Positions 17,064 to 25,523 of a stretch of DNA of 38,901 nucleotides are shown piece after piece. Each line of letters begins with the position of its first letter. Position 1 is the first letter of the stretch. The position numbers were made by a program, and so were the translations under genes. The stretch is from NCBI GenBank assembly GCA_002451165.1, contig DKBH01000089.1, positions 1-38,901 of the forward strand, given 5' to 3'. Under the pieces are notes generated by a model. The model did no database searches. It saw only the letters and a list, made by a program, of their open reading frames with translations, and was not told where the DNA came from. The DNA comes from Nitrospiraceae bacterium UBA6905 (lineage in GTDB: Bacteria; Nitrospirota; Thermodesulfovibrionia; Thermodesulfovibrionales; UBA6898).

Positions 17064-18093
17064 TGTCCCGGAACGGCAGGTACAGAGAGAAGGATGTTCC
17101 TTTTCCTTTCATGCTCTGCACCCTGATCAGGCCGCCATGATCGCTCATAATCCTTTTTGATAGGGAAAGCCCGATTCCGGTGCCACCTTTCTTCTTGGTG
17201 AAGAAGGGAAAGAAGATCTTCTGCATCTCCGTATCGGTCATGCCTTTTCCCGAATCTGTTATGGAGACAAGGGCCATGCGTTTCGTCCTTCCGTGATCGC
17301 CGAAGAGCTCCCGGGAAGGCGAGGTAGCGATGTCGAGCGTTCCGCCGCCCCTCATGGACTCAAGGGCATTCTTGATGATGTTCAGAAAGACCTGGAGCAG
17401 TTTGGACGCATCGCCGCGCACCTGCGGGAGGCTCGGGTCATAGAGCCTCTTGAGAGATATGCCGGCCTTCTTGATCGGAACAGCGAGAATGGTCAAAGCC
17501 TTCTCCACGATCTCGTGTATGTTGACCGGATGGAAGGACGGTTTTCTGCATATGGTGAGGTAGTCCTGAAGAATGGCATTCAGACGGTCGGTCTCCCGGA
17601 TAATAAGGTCTGTGTATTCGGCGACAGACTGATCAGGTGTGTGCTGACGAAGGAGCTGGGCCGCCCCCTTGATGCCCCCGAGAGGATTCTTGATCTCATG
17701 TGATATGGAACCGAGCAGATAGATGAGGGACTCCTGATCGTGGTCTTCACGTTCTGCAAGGGAAAGGTTCTCCGAGAGAAAAAGGATAGCCCCTCCCACC
17801 CGATCATGGGTGTAGAGGGGCGAGAGACTGAAGTCCACATTGATTTTTCGCCCGAGGGTGATGCTCACCGACTTGCCCCTGAAGGACCGTTCTTCCGTAA
17901 CGGTCTTCCTGATGAGAGGGGATATCTTTCTTTCTCGGGGGATCAGCCAGTGAAATCGTTTCCCGGCCATGTCTTTCGAACTCTTGTTAAAGAGTTCTTC
18001 GCCGCTCTTGTTGATGAACACCATTTTGCCATTCCTGTCAAAAAGGATGACCGCTTCCTTGAGACTATTGATGATTGAATCATAAGGGACCAT
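17056..18093 (-). CDS. NtrB-like PAS sensor histidine kinase
   Basis: The product has 345 residues and is probably cytoplasmic, since no membrane segment is visible. An N-terminal PAS domain (about 1-110, starting SIINSLKEAVILFDRNGKMVFIN) precedes a HisKA dimerisation domain with His132 in GSISHEIKNPLGGIKGAAQLL. The ATPase domain has the N box IIKNALES, DSGKGM, and GGTGIGLSLSKRI. The order and length match NtrB/GlnL. The frame opens to 18255, but the ATG at 18093 starts where PAS homology begins. It faces away from fba, leaving a shared upstream region of about 190 bp. No -24/-12 sigma-54 box could be identified there by eye. Confidence 0.9.
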   Translation of the reverse strand: MVPYDSIINSLKEAVILFDRNGKMVFINKSGEELFNKSSKDMAGKRFHWLIPRERKISPLIRKTVTEERSFRGKSVSITLGRKINVDFSLSPLYTHDRVGGAILFLSENLSLAEREDHDQESLIYLLGSISHEIKNPLGGIKGAAQLLRQHTPDQSVAEYTDLIIRETDRLNAILQDYLTICRKPSFHPVNIHEIVEKALTILAVPIKKAGISLKRLYDPSLPQVRGDASKLLQVFLNIIKNALESMRGGGTLDIATSPSRELFGDHGRTKRMALVSITDSGKGMTDTEMQKIFFPFFTKKKGGTGIGLSLSKRIMSDHGGLIRVQSMKGKGTSFSLYLPFRDNE

Positions 18094-18208
18094 TGCAATT
18101 ACTGTAATTGGGGTGCATGAATGTATCATACCTGCACGGCTTTGTGCAAGAAATAAGGCTGTTGGGATTTGCCCCGGCAGTTCCTCAGAGACTGCAGTCC
18201 GAAAAACC

Positions 18209-18238
18209 TTGACCGGAGATGGCGCTGAGCGGTAATCT
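18209..18238 (+). promoter_or_regulatory. Likely sigma-70 promoter of the aldolase gene
   Basis: TTGACC (18209-18214) and TAATCT (18233-18238) are separated by 18 bp, upstream of the aldolase ATG at 18283, which itself has a strong GAGGAGG ribosome site. The -10 box is imperfect, so this is a moderate prediction. Confidence 0.45.
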
Positions 18239-18282
18239 TCTCTATACGCGGCCAATTTACCGGCACTACAGAGGAGGGAAAT

Positions 18283-19281
18283 ATGGAAAAAGTATCGTAT
18301 AAGGAAATCGGCCTAATTAATACCAGAGAAATGTTTCAGAAGGCTATGGAGGGGAAATATGCCATTCCAGCTTACAACTTCAATAATATGGAACAGCTGC
18401 AGGCAATCGTCATGGGCTGTGTGGAATCGCGCTCGCCGTTCATCCTGCAGGTGTCGAGTGGTGCACGGAAATATGCCAACCAGACCCTGCTGCGCTTTCT
18501 TGCCATGGGAGCCGTGGCGATGATCAATGACGCAGGCTCTCCGGTCAGATTTGCGCTCCACCTCGACCATGGCGACACCTTCGATCTCTGCAAGTCATGC
18601 ATCGATTCTGGTTTCTCCTCAGTCATGATCGACGGGTCCCATCATGCCTATGAGGAGAATATCAGGCTGACGAAGCAGGTCGTGGAATACGCCCATGCAC
18701 ATGAGGTGACGGTGGAAGGTGAACTGGGCGTCCTTGCCGGCATTGAGGACGAGGTTTCTGCAGAAAAATCCACCTATACCAAGCCGGAGGAGGTCGAGGA
18801 CTTCGTGGGCAAGACGGGTGTTGATTCCCTTGCCATCTCCATCGGCACATCGCATGGCGCGATGAAATTCAAGCCCGAGCAGTGCACCCGTGATGATCGC
18901 GGTGTGCTGGTTCCTCCTCCGCTCCGCTTTGATATCCTGGAAGAGATCGAGCGTCGGATCCCAGGTTTTCCGATCGTGCTGCACGGCGCTTCATCGGTCG
19001 TTCCGGCATATGTGCAGATGATCAATGAGCATGGCGGCAAGCTGAAGGATGCCGTCGGCATCCCCGAGGAGCAACTCCGAAGGGCGGCGAAAAGCGCGGT
19101 CTGCAAGATCAACATCGACAGTGACGGCCGGTTGGCCATGACGGCTATGATTCGCAAAGTATTTGCCGAAAAGCCTGCAGAGTTCGATCCGCGCAAGTAC
19201 CTCGGCCCGGCACGTGATGAACTGATGAAAATGATCATGCATAAAAACAAGGAAGTGCTCGGTTCTGCAGACCGGGCATAA
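18283..19281 (+). CDS. fba: Class II fructose-bisphosphate aldolase
   Basis: Zinc-dependent aldolase interconverting fructose-1,6-bisphosphate with dihydroxyacetone phosphate and glyceraldehyde-3-phosphate. The 332-residue product shows PAYNFNNMEQLQAIV near the N-terminus, the zinc ligands HLDHGD and GSHHAYEENI, the catalytic-loop VEGELG, and HGASS with a downstream KINIDSDGRLA block. This is the FbaA/tagatose-type fold of the longer class II form. The ATG is preceded by a GAGGAGG ribosome site. It is transcribed alone, with its own promoter upstream and a strong terminator right after. Paired with the phosphofructokinase at 13937 it covers adjacent steps of glycolysis/gluconeogenesis. Confidence 0.95.
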   Translation: MEKVSYKEIGLINTREMFQKAMEGKYAIPAYNFNNMEQLQAIVMGCVESRSPFILQVSSGARKYANQTLLRFLAMGAVAMINDAGSPVRFALHLDHGDTFDLCKSCIDSGFSSVMIDGSHHAYEENIRLTKQVVEYAHAHEVTVEGELGVLAGIEDEVSAEKSTYTKPEEVEDFVGKTGVDSLAISIGTSHGAMKFKPEQCTRDDRGVLVPPPLRFDILEEIERRIPGFPIVLHGASSVVPAYVQMINEHGGKLKDAVGIPEEQLRRAAKSAVCKINIDSDGRLAMTAMIRKVFAEKPAEFDPRKYLGPARDELMKMIMHKNKEVLGSADRA

Positions 19282-19294
19282 CGAAGCGCCCCGA

Positions 19295-19318
19295 GGGGGC
19301 TGCCCGGCCCCCTTTTTT
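19295..19318 (+). terminator. Rho-independent terminator after fba
   Basis: GGGGGC (19295-19300), a 6-base loop and GCCCCC (19307-19312) form a perfect GC stem followed by TTTTTT (19313-19318), 13 bp after the aldolase stop codon. Confidence 0.92.
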
Positions 19319-19424
19319 ACCTCATGACCAGGTTCCTTGCCGTTACGCGTGTCAGTCCGGACGACCTTTCCGGAACAGGGGCAATATTTTCAGCAATTTC
19401 AACCATTTCTTGCCCTTTGCTGCA

Positions 19425-19454
19425 TTGACACGTACAGGTATAAACTGATACAAT
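19425..19454 (+). promoter_or_regulatory. Sigma-70 promoter of the rpsU-dnaG-rpoD operon
   Basis: A perfect TTGACA (19425-19430) and TACAAT (19449-19454) are spaced by 18 bp, 38 bp upstream of the rpsU start. It lies between the fba terminator and rpsU, where the operon promoter is expected. Confidence 0.85.
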
Positions 19455-19491
19455 GCCTTTTATTTTTTAAACGGAGAGGAGTGATATATGC

Positions 19492-19689
19492 ATGCCCTCA
19501 ATCAGGGTGCGCGAAAGCGATTCGTTCGAAAATGCTTTGAAGCGCTTCAAGAAACAGTGTGAAAAGGAAGGGATTCTTTCTGAGATCAAAAAGCGTGAGC
19601 ACTACGAAAAGCCGAGCGTGAAAAAGAAAAAGAAGGCCATAGCTGCCCGCAAGAAAGCCGCCAAGAGAGTTAAACTGGGGATGAGATAG
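19492..19689 (+). CDS. rpsU: 30S ribosomal protein S21 (bS21)
   Basis: A 65-residue, very basic protein of normal S21 length. It begins MPSIRVRESDSFENALKRFK, the family signature, and has a Lys/Arg-rich C-terminal tail that contacts 16S rRNA near the anti-Shine-Dalgarno region on the 30S platform. GGAGAGGAG lies upstream of the ATG at 19492. As in many bacteria it opens the macromolecular synthesis operon that includes dnaG and rpoD; here two extra genes come between. The next gene begins one base after its stop. Confidence 0.96.
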   Translation: MPSIRVRESDSFENALKRFKKQCEKEGILSEIKKREHYEKPSVKKKKKAIAARKKAAKRVKLGMR

Positions 19690-19690
19690 G

Positions 19691-20152
19691 ATGTCTCTGC
19701 TGAAACGGCTTGACGAAGATATCAAGGCAGCCATGAAACGCTCGGAGTCTATACGACTCTCCGCCCTTCGCATGGCTAAGGCGGCAATCAAGAACGTCCA
19801 GATAGACAAGGGCCGGGAGCTGTCCGATGAAGAGATATATTCGGTCCTTGCATCAATGGTGAAGCAGCGGCGCGAGTCCATAGAACAATTCTCCCGGGGA
19901 GGGAGGGAAGAGCTTGCCGACAAAGAACGACAGGAACTCGCCGTACTGCAGTCATATATGCCTGCGCAGCTCTCTCCTGACGATATCGAGACGATGATCC
20001 TCCAGGCGATAGAGGAGTCGTCCGCCCGTTCGGAAGCGGACATGGGCAGGGTGATGAAACTGCTCATGCCGAAGATGAGGGGAATTGCAGACGGAAAATG
20101 GGTCAATAACCGCGTAAAAGAGCTGCTCTCCGCTGCCGGCAGATCTGCCTAA
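19691..20152 (+). CDS. GatB/YqeY domain protein
   Basis: The 153-residue product is helical and starts MSLLKRLDEDIKAAMKRSESIRLSALRM, the typical YqeY opening. A central IEQFSRGGREELADKERQELAVLQSYMPAQLS block follows, and a C-terminal domain like the tail of GatB. The GatB tail binds tRNA, so YqeY proteins are thought to interact with tRNA, but no activity is firmly established. It starts 1 bp after rpsU, and its TAA overlaps the ATG of the next gene (TAATG), so translation is probably coupled through the operon. rpsU-yqeY-dnaG-rpoD order is known in several phyla. Confidence 0.92.
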   Translation: MSLLKRLDEDIKAAMKRSESIRLSALRMAKAAIKNVQIDKGRELSDEEIYSVLASMVKQRRESIEQFSRGGREELADKERQELAVLQSYMPAQLSPDDIETMILQAIEESSARSEADMGRVMKLLMPKMRGIADGKWVNNRVKELLSAAGRSA

Positions 20153-21111
20153 TGACTCTCCGGGAGCTCTATCAGCGGTCGATCGAGACCGGCATTGCCC
20201 ATGATCCCCGGGGGCGGGATGCCGTGCACAAGGAACTCCGGCGTGTTGAGAAGGACTTTGCGGAATTGAAGAAGGAGGAGCAGGACCTCTTTGACCGGGA
20301 GACGTTGCAGAACCCCTATGCTGACTCCCGAATCCTTTACGGCAGCGGTGACGAGGAAGTACGGCGGGCGCTGGTCGGCATAGACATAGAGGTGGGAGAA
20401 GTACTCCTTGCCGATCGTCTGAGAGAGAGGGGTGAGAAGATCGATCTTGTCATCGCACACCACCCGGAAGGCACGGCATTTGCCAACATCCCGGCAGTCA
20501 TGTATATGCAGTCCGATATCCTCAGCCGTTTCGGTGTGCCGATAAACATTGCCGAAGACCTCATGGAAGGCAGAGCGAAGGAGATCGAGCGCAGGCTCAT
20601 GCCGGTAAACCACAGCAGGGCGGTTGATGCGGCTCGTCTTCTCAATATTCCATTCCTCTGTCTTCATACGCCTGCAGACAACATGGTCGTGACCTTTCTC
20701 CAGAAGATGTTTGATGAACAGGAACCCTATACGCTATCCGATGTCATCGATATGCTGAAGGATGTGCCGGAATACCGGGAATCGGGGAAGAACGGCGCGG
20801 GCCCCCGTATCCTTCAGGGTTCCAAGGCGAGGAGAGCAGGGAAGATCTTCGTGGATATGACCGGAGGCACGGAAGGGTCGAAGGATATCTTTAAGAGTCT
20901 GACTACCGCAGGGGTCAATACCATTGTCGGGATGCATATCAGTGAAGAACACCGAAAAGAGGCGGAGAAAAACCATCTCAATATTGTGATCGCGGGACAC
21001 ATCTCCAGCGACAACCTCGGCATGAACCTCCTCCTCGACCGCGTGCTGCAGGGCGCCGGCATCGACGTCCTCCCCTGCTCCGGATTCCTCCGCGTCAGCA
21101 GACCTTCCTAA
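20152..21111 (+). CDS. NIF3-like family protein (DUF34-related)
   Basis: The 319-residue product has the metal-site pattern of the NIF3/DUF34 fold: LVIAHHPEGT at about 97-106, CLHTPADN at about 170-178, and near the C-terminus a GHISSDNLG segment. NIF3-fold proteins form toroidal hexamers with a di-metal site, and their reaction is unknown; a GTP cyclohydrolase I type 2 label is sometimes used without proof. The N-terminal 90 residues (coiled-coil like, charged) are an addition to the shorter standard NIF3. It overlaps yqeY by one base and lies 71 bp before dnaG, so it is part of the rpsU-rpoD operon. Confidence 0.8.
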   Translation: MTLRELYQRSIETGIAHDPRGRDAVHKELRRVEKDFAELKKEEQDLFDRETLQNPYADSRILYGSGDEEVRRALVGIDIEVGEVLLADRLRERGEKIDLVIAHHPEGTAFANIPAVMYMQSDILSRFGVPINIAEDLMEGRAKEIERRLMPVNHSRAVDAARLLNIPFLCLHTPADNMVVTFLQKMFDEQEPYTLSDVIDMLKDVPEYRESGKNGAGPRILQGSKARRAGKIFVDMTGGTEGSKDIFKSLTTAGVNTIVGMHISEEHRKEAEKNHLNIVIAGHISSDNLGMNLLLDRVLQGAGIDVLPCSGFLRVSRPS

Positions 21112-21182
21112 ACGGACCTCTGCGGCATAAAAGCGACTCGCCATGGTAAAATACTCCGGAATAGTTCCGGTCGCGGGAGCAT

Positions 21183-22877
21183 ATGAAAGCAGACAGGGTT
21201 CTTGAAGAAATAAAAGACAGAATAGATATTGTGGATTTCGTTTCCGATTACGTCCAGCTTAGAAAGGCGGGGCAGAACTGGAAAGGGCTCTGTCCGTTCC
21301 ATAGCGAAAAGACCCCGTCGTTTATGGTCAGCCCTTCAAAACAGCGGTTCCACTGTTTTGGCTGTGGCATTGGCGGCGACGTCATCAGTTTTCTGGAGCA
21401 GTATGAGCATCTGCCTTTTCCCGAAGCTCTTCAGGTGCTGGCGCAGAAGGCAGGGGTCCAACTGAAGACGGTCCGTCAGGACCGCAAGGTGCAGGAGAAG
21501 GACGAATTGATACGGGGCGCGCTCCGCGAGGCGACCACATTCTTCATCCATAAGCTGCAAGAAGCAAAGCCGGCTTCTGATTATATCCGAAAACGGGGAA
21601 TCACTCCGGAGACGGCGGAGCTTTTTCGGCTCGGCTATGCGCCTGCAGGATGGCATAACCTTCTGCAGAACCTGAGAAGCAGAGGGTACCTCGACGCGAT
21701 CATCCGTGATGCCGGTCTTGCGGTTGCAGGAGAAAAGGGCATGTATGACATGTTCCGCGATCGGATCATTTTTCCGATCATGGGGATACAGGGCAGCGTT
21801 ATCGCCTTTGGCGGAAGGGCCAGGGACGACAGTCTACCGAAGTATATAAATTCGCCGGAAACAGCGGTTTTCAAGAAGTCTGAGACCCTCTACGGCCTCT
21901 CTACGGCAAAGGAGGCCATTCGCCGGCAGGAGCGAGTGTTTATCGTAGAAGGGTACATGGACGTCATCATCTGCCATCAGTTTGGGATCAAAAATGTCGT
22001 TGCGCCGCTGGGCACATCACTGACCAGCGGGCACCTCCAGAAACTGCGGAGGCTTGTTCGTGAGGCAGTGATGGTCTTTGATGGGGACAACGCCGGTATG
22101 GCAGCGGCGCGCCGCGCCCTGCCCCTGTTCTTGCAGAGCGACCTGCATGTTCGGATTTTACTCCTGCCCGGCGGAGAAGACCCGGACAGCTATCTCAGAA
22201 AGTACGGCGGTGAAGCCTTTACCATTCTCGCTGAGAAAGCCCAGTCCATGGCCGAGTTCCTTGTACCCCCGTCAAAGGGCGCGAGTAAGAACGCATTGCA
22301 GGACGCGCTGCTCGTCATATCCGAGGCGCCTGACGCCCTTGTTGCTGACGAGTTGCTCCTGGAGCTCGCGAGGATAACCGGATATCAGGAGTCAGTCTTG
22401 CGGGAAAAATTCAGGGATGTGCGGCGAAGGAAGCGAGAGAGGGGGGAAGGTCGGGCATTAAACAGGACACATGCAATCAGGGATGCGACTGAGCGGCTTC
22501 TTCTCAGCGCGGTCATCGCCTTTCCGGAAAAAACCGATGACGTGATCCATGCCGTGGCACCGACTGATCTTAGGGACGATATTGTCGCTGCGCTCTTCCG
22601 GCGAATCGCCGTGGCATCAGACCGCAACAATACGGCTTCCATACTCGAAGGTGCAGGCGAAGAAGAACGGCGACTCTATTCCCACCTCTCGGTCGACCCG
22701 GGTTTTGATATGGCCCATGTCGACCGCATTATAGCAGACTGTGTCGCGAAGATTGAGAGAAAGAAGCTTGAGGATCGTCTGCATCAGGCGCGTGAGGCGG
22801 GCGATATTCATCTGATTAATGCTATATTGATCGAGAAGAAACATGCCATCAAGGGAAAGAGAAATGAAAGACTATAG
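21183..22877 (+). CDS. dnaG: DNA primase (DnaG)
   Basis: Synthesises RNA primers at the replication fork together with the DnaB helicase. The 564-residue product has the N-terminal zinc-binding domain with Cys37, His40, Cys58 and Cys61 (LCPFHSEKTPSF, then HCFGCG). The catalytic core follows, and the TOPRIM segment has FIVEGYMDVI and later VMVFDGDNAG, with acidic metal ligands. The C-terminal helical region (about 430-564) is the helicase-interaction domain and is less conserved, as usual. The ATG at 21183 is preceded by a CGGGAG stretch. Its 3' end overlaps the start of rpoD by 14 bp, so the two are translationally coupled. Confidence 0.95.
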   Translation: MKADRVLEEIKDRIDIVDFVSDYVQLRKAGQNWKGLCPFHSEKTPSFMVSPSKQRFHCFGCGIGGDVISFLEQYEHLPFPEALQVLAQKAGVQLKTVRQDRKVQEKDELIRGALREATTFFIHKLQEAKPASDYIRKRGITPETAELFRLGYAPAGWHNLLQNLRSRGYLDAIIRDAGLAVAGEKGMYDMFRDRIIFPIMGIQGSVIAFGGRARDDSLPKYINSPETAVFKKSETLYGLSTAKEAIRRQERVFIVEGYMDVIICHQFGIKNVVAPLGTSLTSGHLQKLRRLVREAVMVFDGDNAGMAAARRALPLFLQSDLHVRILLLPGGEDPDSYLRKYGGEAFTILAEKAQSMAEFLVPPSKGASKNALQDALLVISEAPDALVADELLLELARITGYQESVLREKFRDVRRRKRERGEGRALNRTHAIRDATERLLLSAVIAFPEKTDDVIHAVAPTDLRDDIVAALFRRIAVASDRNNTASILEGAGEEERRLYSHLSVDPGFDMAHVDRIIADCVAKIERKKLEDRLHQAREAGDIHLINAILIEKKHAIKGKRNERL

Positions 22878-24459
22878 CGATTTCAACGAGTATTTCGAAG
22901 AGTATGATTTTGATCGGGAGAACGCCTTCGACGAGAAGGATGAGGATGCCGAAGATGAGGTTCTCGCTGAGGACGAAGGGCGCAAGGATCAGACGCTCGA
23001 AGGCGAATATGATCCAATCAAGGTCTACCTTAAGGAGATGGGTGGCGTACCACTCCTGACTAAGGAGAACGAGATTGAACTTGCCATGAAGATCGAGAAA
23101 GGTAAAGAGCGGCTCGCGCGGATCATCTTCATGCTTCCCTTTGCCATAACGAAGCTCATTATGCTGGGCAAGATGGTCGAGGCGGGAGATGCGCCGCTCT
23201 GGGATATCATCCAGAACGGTGAGGAAGAGATGGAGGAGGATCTGACCTATGAGAAGCAGCGGTTTTATGACATCACGCTGAAGATAAAAGCGCTTTCCCT
23301 GAAACGGCGACAGATCCTGAAGCGGCTGAGTGAGGCGGGGAAAAATCCTGGCCAGAAACTGCTCAAAGCACTCGGCGACAACCGCGACAAGATCCTGAAG
23401 GAAGTATATGAGCTCAAGCTGAAGGACGACGTGATACACGCCTTTTCGGAGGAACTAAAAAAGGCCGTCATGCATCTTGATGAAGTACATACGAGGCTTC
23501 AGTTTGCCGTGCAGAAGGCAGCCTATCTCGGCGTTGACCTGAAAGGCCGCAGAATAACGGCTGTTCCGAAGAAGATTAAGAACAAGGCGGTCGCCGAGGA
23601 AATAGCGCAGGTCCTGGAAGAACGGGAGAACCTTCGACGGGCGATCGCCGAGACAGAAGAATTTATCGGCGCGAACTATGAGGATATGCGGAAGGCGCTC
23701 AGGGTGCTGATAGATGAAGAGCGGAACCTCGATGATGCCAAAGGGAAACTGACTGAAGCGAACCTGCGGCTGGTCATTAGCATTGCCAAGCGGTATATCG
23801 GCAAGGGGTTGGGCTTTTCCGATCTGATCCAGGAAGGGAATATCGGCCTGATGCGGGCAGTCGAAAAATTCGAATATCGGCGCGGCTATAAGTTCAGTAC
23901 GTATGCAACATGGTGGATCCGTCAGTCCATCACCCGCGCACTTGCAGACCAGTCGCGTACCATCAGGATACCGGTCCATATGGTGGAGTCCATAAACCGG
24001 ATGACCAAGGTGGTTCGGGAACTCGTTCAGGAAAAAGGGCGGGAGCCATCGCCCGATGAGATCGCTGACCGGCTGAAGATACCGGCCGACAAGGTCAGAG
24101 GCATGCTGAAGATTTCCAAGGAGCCCATATCTCTTGAGACGCCGGTTGGGGAAGAGGACGACAGTCATCTGCGGGATTTCATAGAGGATAAAACGACGCT
24201 CTCGCCGTTAGACATTGCGATCCAGGACGATATGCGGAAGAATATAGACTTCGCGCTCGCTTCCCTTTCGCCGAAAGAACGGGATATTATCAAGAAGCGC
24301 TTCGGGATCGGCGAAGAAGTTCCCCATACGCTCGAGGATGTCGGCAACGAATTCGAAGTCACGCGGGAGCGTATCAGGCAGATCGAGGTTAAGGCGATCA
24401 GGAAACTGCGGCATCCCTCACGGAGCAGATGGCTCCGGACCTTTATCGAAAACAAATAG
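22864..24459 (+). CDS. rpoD: Primary sigma factor, sigma-70 (RpoD)
   Basis: Housekeeping sigma subunit of RNA polymerase. The 531-residue product opens with a short, highly acidic stretch (residues 1-40) instead of a full region 1.1. Region 1.2 follows (DPIKVYLKEMGGVPLLTKE). Region 2 contains NLRLVISIAKRYIG and FSTYATWWIRQSITRAL, the -10 recognition and melting helix. Region 3 has IRIPVHMVE. Region 4.2 has LEDVGNEFEVTRERIRQIE, the -35 helix-turn-helix, then LRHPSRS. The start at 22864 (MKDYSDFNE) is preferred over 22843 because AAGGGAAAGAG precedes it. It overlaps dnaG by 14 bp and ends the operon. The -35/-10 boxes seen elsewhere in the window fit this sigma type. Confidence 0.95.
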   Translation: MKDYSDFNEYFEEYDFDRENAFDEKDEDAEDEVLAEDEGRKDQTLEGEYDPIKVYLKEMGGVPLLTKENEIELAMKIEKGKERLARIIFMLPFAITKLIMLGKMVEAGDAPLWDIIQNGEEEMEEDLTYEKQRFYDITLKIKALSLKRRQILKRLSEAGKNPGQKLLKALGDNRDKILKEVYELKLKDDVIHAFSEELKKAVMHLDEVHTRLQFAVQKAAYLGVDLKGRRITAVPKKIKNKAVAEEIAQVLEERENLRRAIAETEEFIGANYEDMRKALRVLIDEERNLDDAKGKLTEANLRLVISIAKRYIGKGLGFSDLIQEGNIGLMRAVEKFEYRRGYKFSTYATWWIRQSITRALADQSRTIRIPVHMVESINRMTKVVRELVQEKGREPSPDEIADRLKIPADKVRGMLKISKEPISLETPVGEEDDSHLRDFIEDKTTLSPLDIAIQDDMRKNIDFALASLSPKERDIIKKRFGIGEEVPHTLEDVGNEFEVTRERIRQIEVKAIRKLRHPSRSRWLRTFIENK

Positions 24460-24513
24460 CATACGAGCCGTCCGGCGTATGACCCGTGATATGCGGACGC
24501 TGCAAGCAGTAGC

Positions 24514-24542
24514 TTGACTAAATGAAACTGGCTCTTTATAGT
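24514..24542 (+). promoter_or_regulatory. Sigma-70 promoter for the tRNA
   Basis: TTGACT (24514-24519) and TATAGT (24537-24542) are spaced by exactly 17 bp, about 97 bp upstream of the tRNA. It probably drives the tRNA and may continue into the zinc-ribbon protein gene, since no terminator is visible between them. Confidence 0.75.
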
Positions 24543-24638
24543 ATCGAATTACCTTAACCGAGAGTAACCGGTGATATCCTCTGCTCTTCTTTTCGTCGCA
24601 AATGGTGAAGCATGGAACAGCGGTTACGGTCGTTTCGG

Positions 24639-24714
24639 GGGCCCATAGCTCAGTTGGTAGAGCTACCGGCTCATAACCGGTTGGTCCCAGGTTCGAGTCC
24701 TGGTGGGCCCACCA
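24639..24714 (+). tRNA. tRNA with CAU anticodon (Met or Ile2)
   Basis: The 76-nt cloverleaf is complete. The acceptor stem GGGCCCA pairs with TGGGCCC and the D-arm is GCTC/GAGC. The anticodon stem ACCGG/CCGGT has loop CTCATAA, so the anticodon is CAU. The T-arm is CCAGG/CCTGG with TTCGAGT loop, and the discriminator A is followed by an encoded CCA. CAU is shared by elongator Met and by Ile2, whose C34 is modified to lysidine by TilS. The C4-G69 and C5-G68 pairs match those of E. coli Ile2 rather than elongator Met, so Ile2 is a real possibility. It is not an initiator tRNA by its paired first base (G1-C72). Confidence 0.95.
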
Positions 24715-24730
24715 CAGCGCTGGAGGATTG

Positions 24731-25456
24731 GTGCAGGAATACTTGAAGCGTCTTGTTCAGCTGCAACAGACAGACTCTGCCATCCTGGAAAAACGGAGAT
24801 TCATCGACAAAGTCCCTCTTCGTATCCACGAAGTAGACGAGCCCCTCAGCCAGGCGAAGGTTGAACTCGAAAAGATCAGCCAAAAGGCGTCTGCCCTGGC
24901 AAAGAAAAAGAAGGAGCGGGAGTCAGCGCTGGGGGATATCCAGGAAAAGATCTCGAAGATGAAGAGCCGTGCATCTGATCTCAAGACTAATAAGGAATAT
25001 CAGGCTCACCTGAAAGAGATCGAGGCCTCGGAAAAAGAGATTGGTGCCGTCGAAGAGCAGATCCTGATGCTCATGGAAGAGATGGAAAGCGTGGGAAACG
25101 AGGTGGCGGATCGGGAGATGAGCGTGAAGGCAGAAGAAGAAAAAATCCAGGCGCTCAGGAAGGAGCTCGATGCCGAGGTATCCCGGCTCGATCAGGAGCT
25201 GACGGTACTGAAGGAAGAACGCGCGAAGATCGTTGCGCAGCTTGAGCCCGAAATCTATGCCACCTATCTCACCCTGCTGAAAAGAAGTAACGGGATGGCC
25301 TTGGTCAGGGCTGACCATGAGGTCTGTCTCGGCTGCAATATGAATATTCCCCCCCAGCTGTTTGTGGAGATCAGGAAGAATGAAGATCTGATCCAGTGTC
25401 CGCAGTGCCACCGCATCCTCTACTATGAAGAAGAGGGTTCTGTGGGGCAGGCATAG
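24731..25456 (+). CDS. Coiled-coil C4-type zinc ribbon protein (DUF164 family)
   Basis: About 241 residues. Residues about 5-190 form a long charged coiled coil (YLKRLVQLQQTDSAILEKR and similar heptads). A C-terminal C4 zinc ribbon follows with CLGCNMNIPPQ and, 21 residues on, CPQCHRILYY. This is the family often called zinc ribbon domain protein; the coiled-coil hairpin has been linked to RNA or secretion-related roles, but no function is settled. The start is the GTG at 24731, behind CTGGAGG; a TTG one codon earlier is a less likely alternative. It begins 16 bp after the tRNA and ends before the RNase P RNA. Confidence 0.88.
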   Translation: MQEYLKRLVQLQQTDSAILEKRRFIDKVPLRIHEVDEPLSQAKVELEKISQKASALAKKKKERESALGDIQEKISKMKSRASDLKTNKEYQAHLKEIEASEKEIGAVEEQILMLMEEMESVGNEVADREMSVKAEEEKIQALRKELDAEVSRLDQELTVLKEERAKIVAQLEPEIYATYLTLLKRSNGMALVRADHEVCLGCNMNIPPQLFVEIRKNEDLIQCPQCHRILYYEEEGSVGQA

Positions 25457-25474
25457 GCCCCTACCCCAAAAGTC

Positions 25475-25504
25475 TTTTCAAATCAAAAGAAATTATTATA
25501 TAAT
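25475..25504 (+). promoter_or_regulatory. Likely promoter of the RNase P RNA gene
   Basis: TTTTCA (25475-25480) and a perfect TATAAT (25499-25504) are spaced by 18 bp within a sharp AT-rich island, about 20 bp before the 5' end of the RNA. Confidence 0.6.
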
Positions 25505-25523
25505 TATAAAATCTAATTATAGA

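Noticed and set aside
24459..24481. Hairpin CATACG...CGTATG just after the rpoD stop
   Set aside because: A 6-bp stem without a following U run, so not called a Rho-independent terminator.
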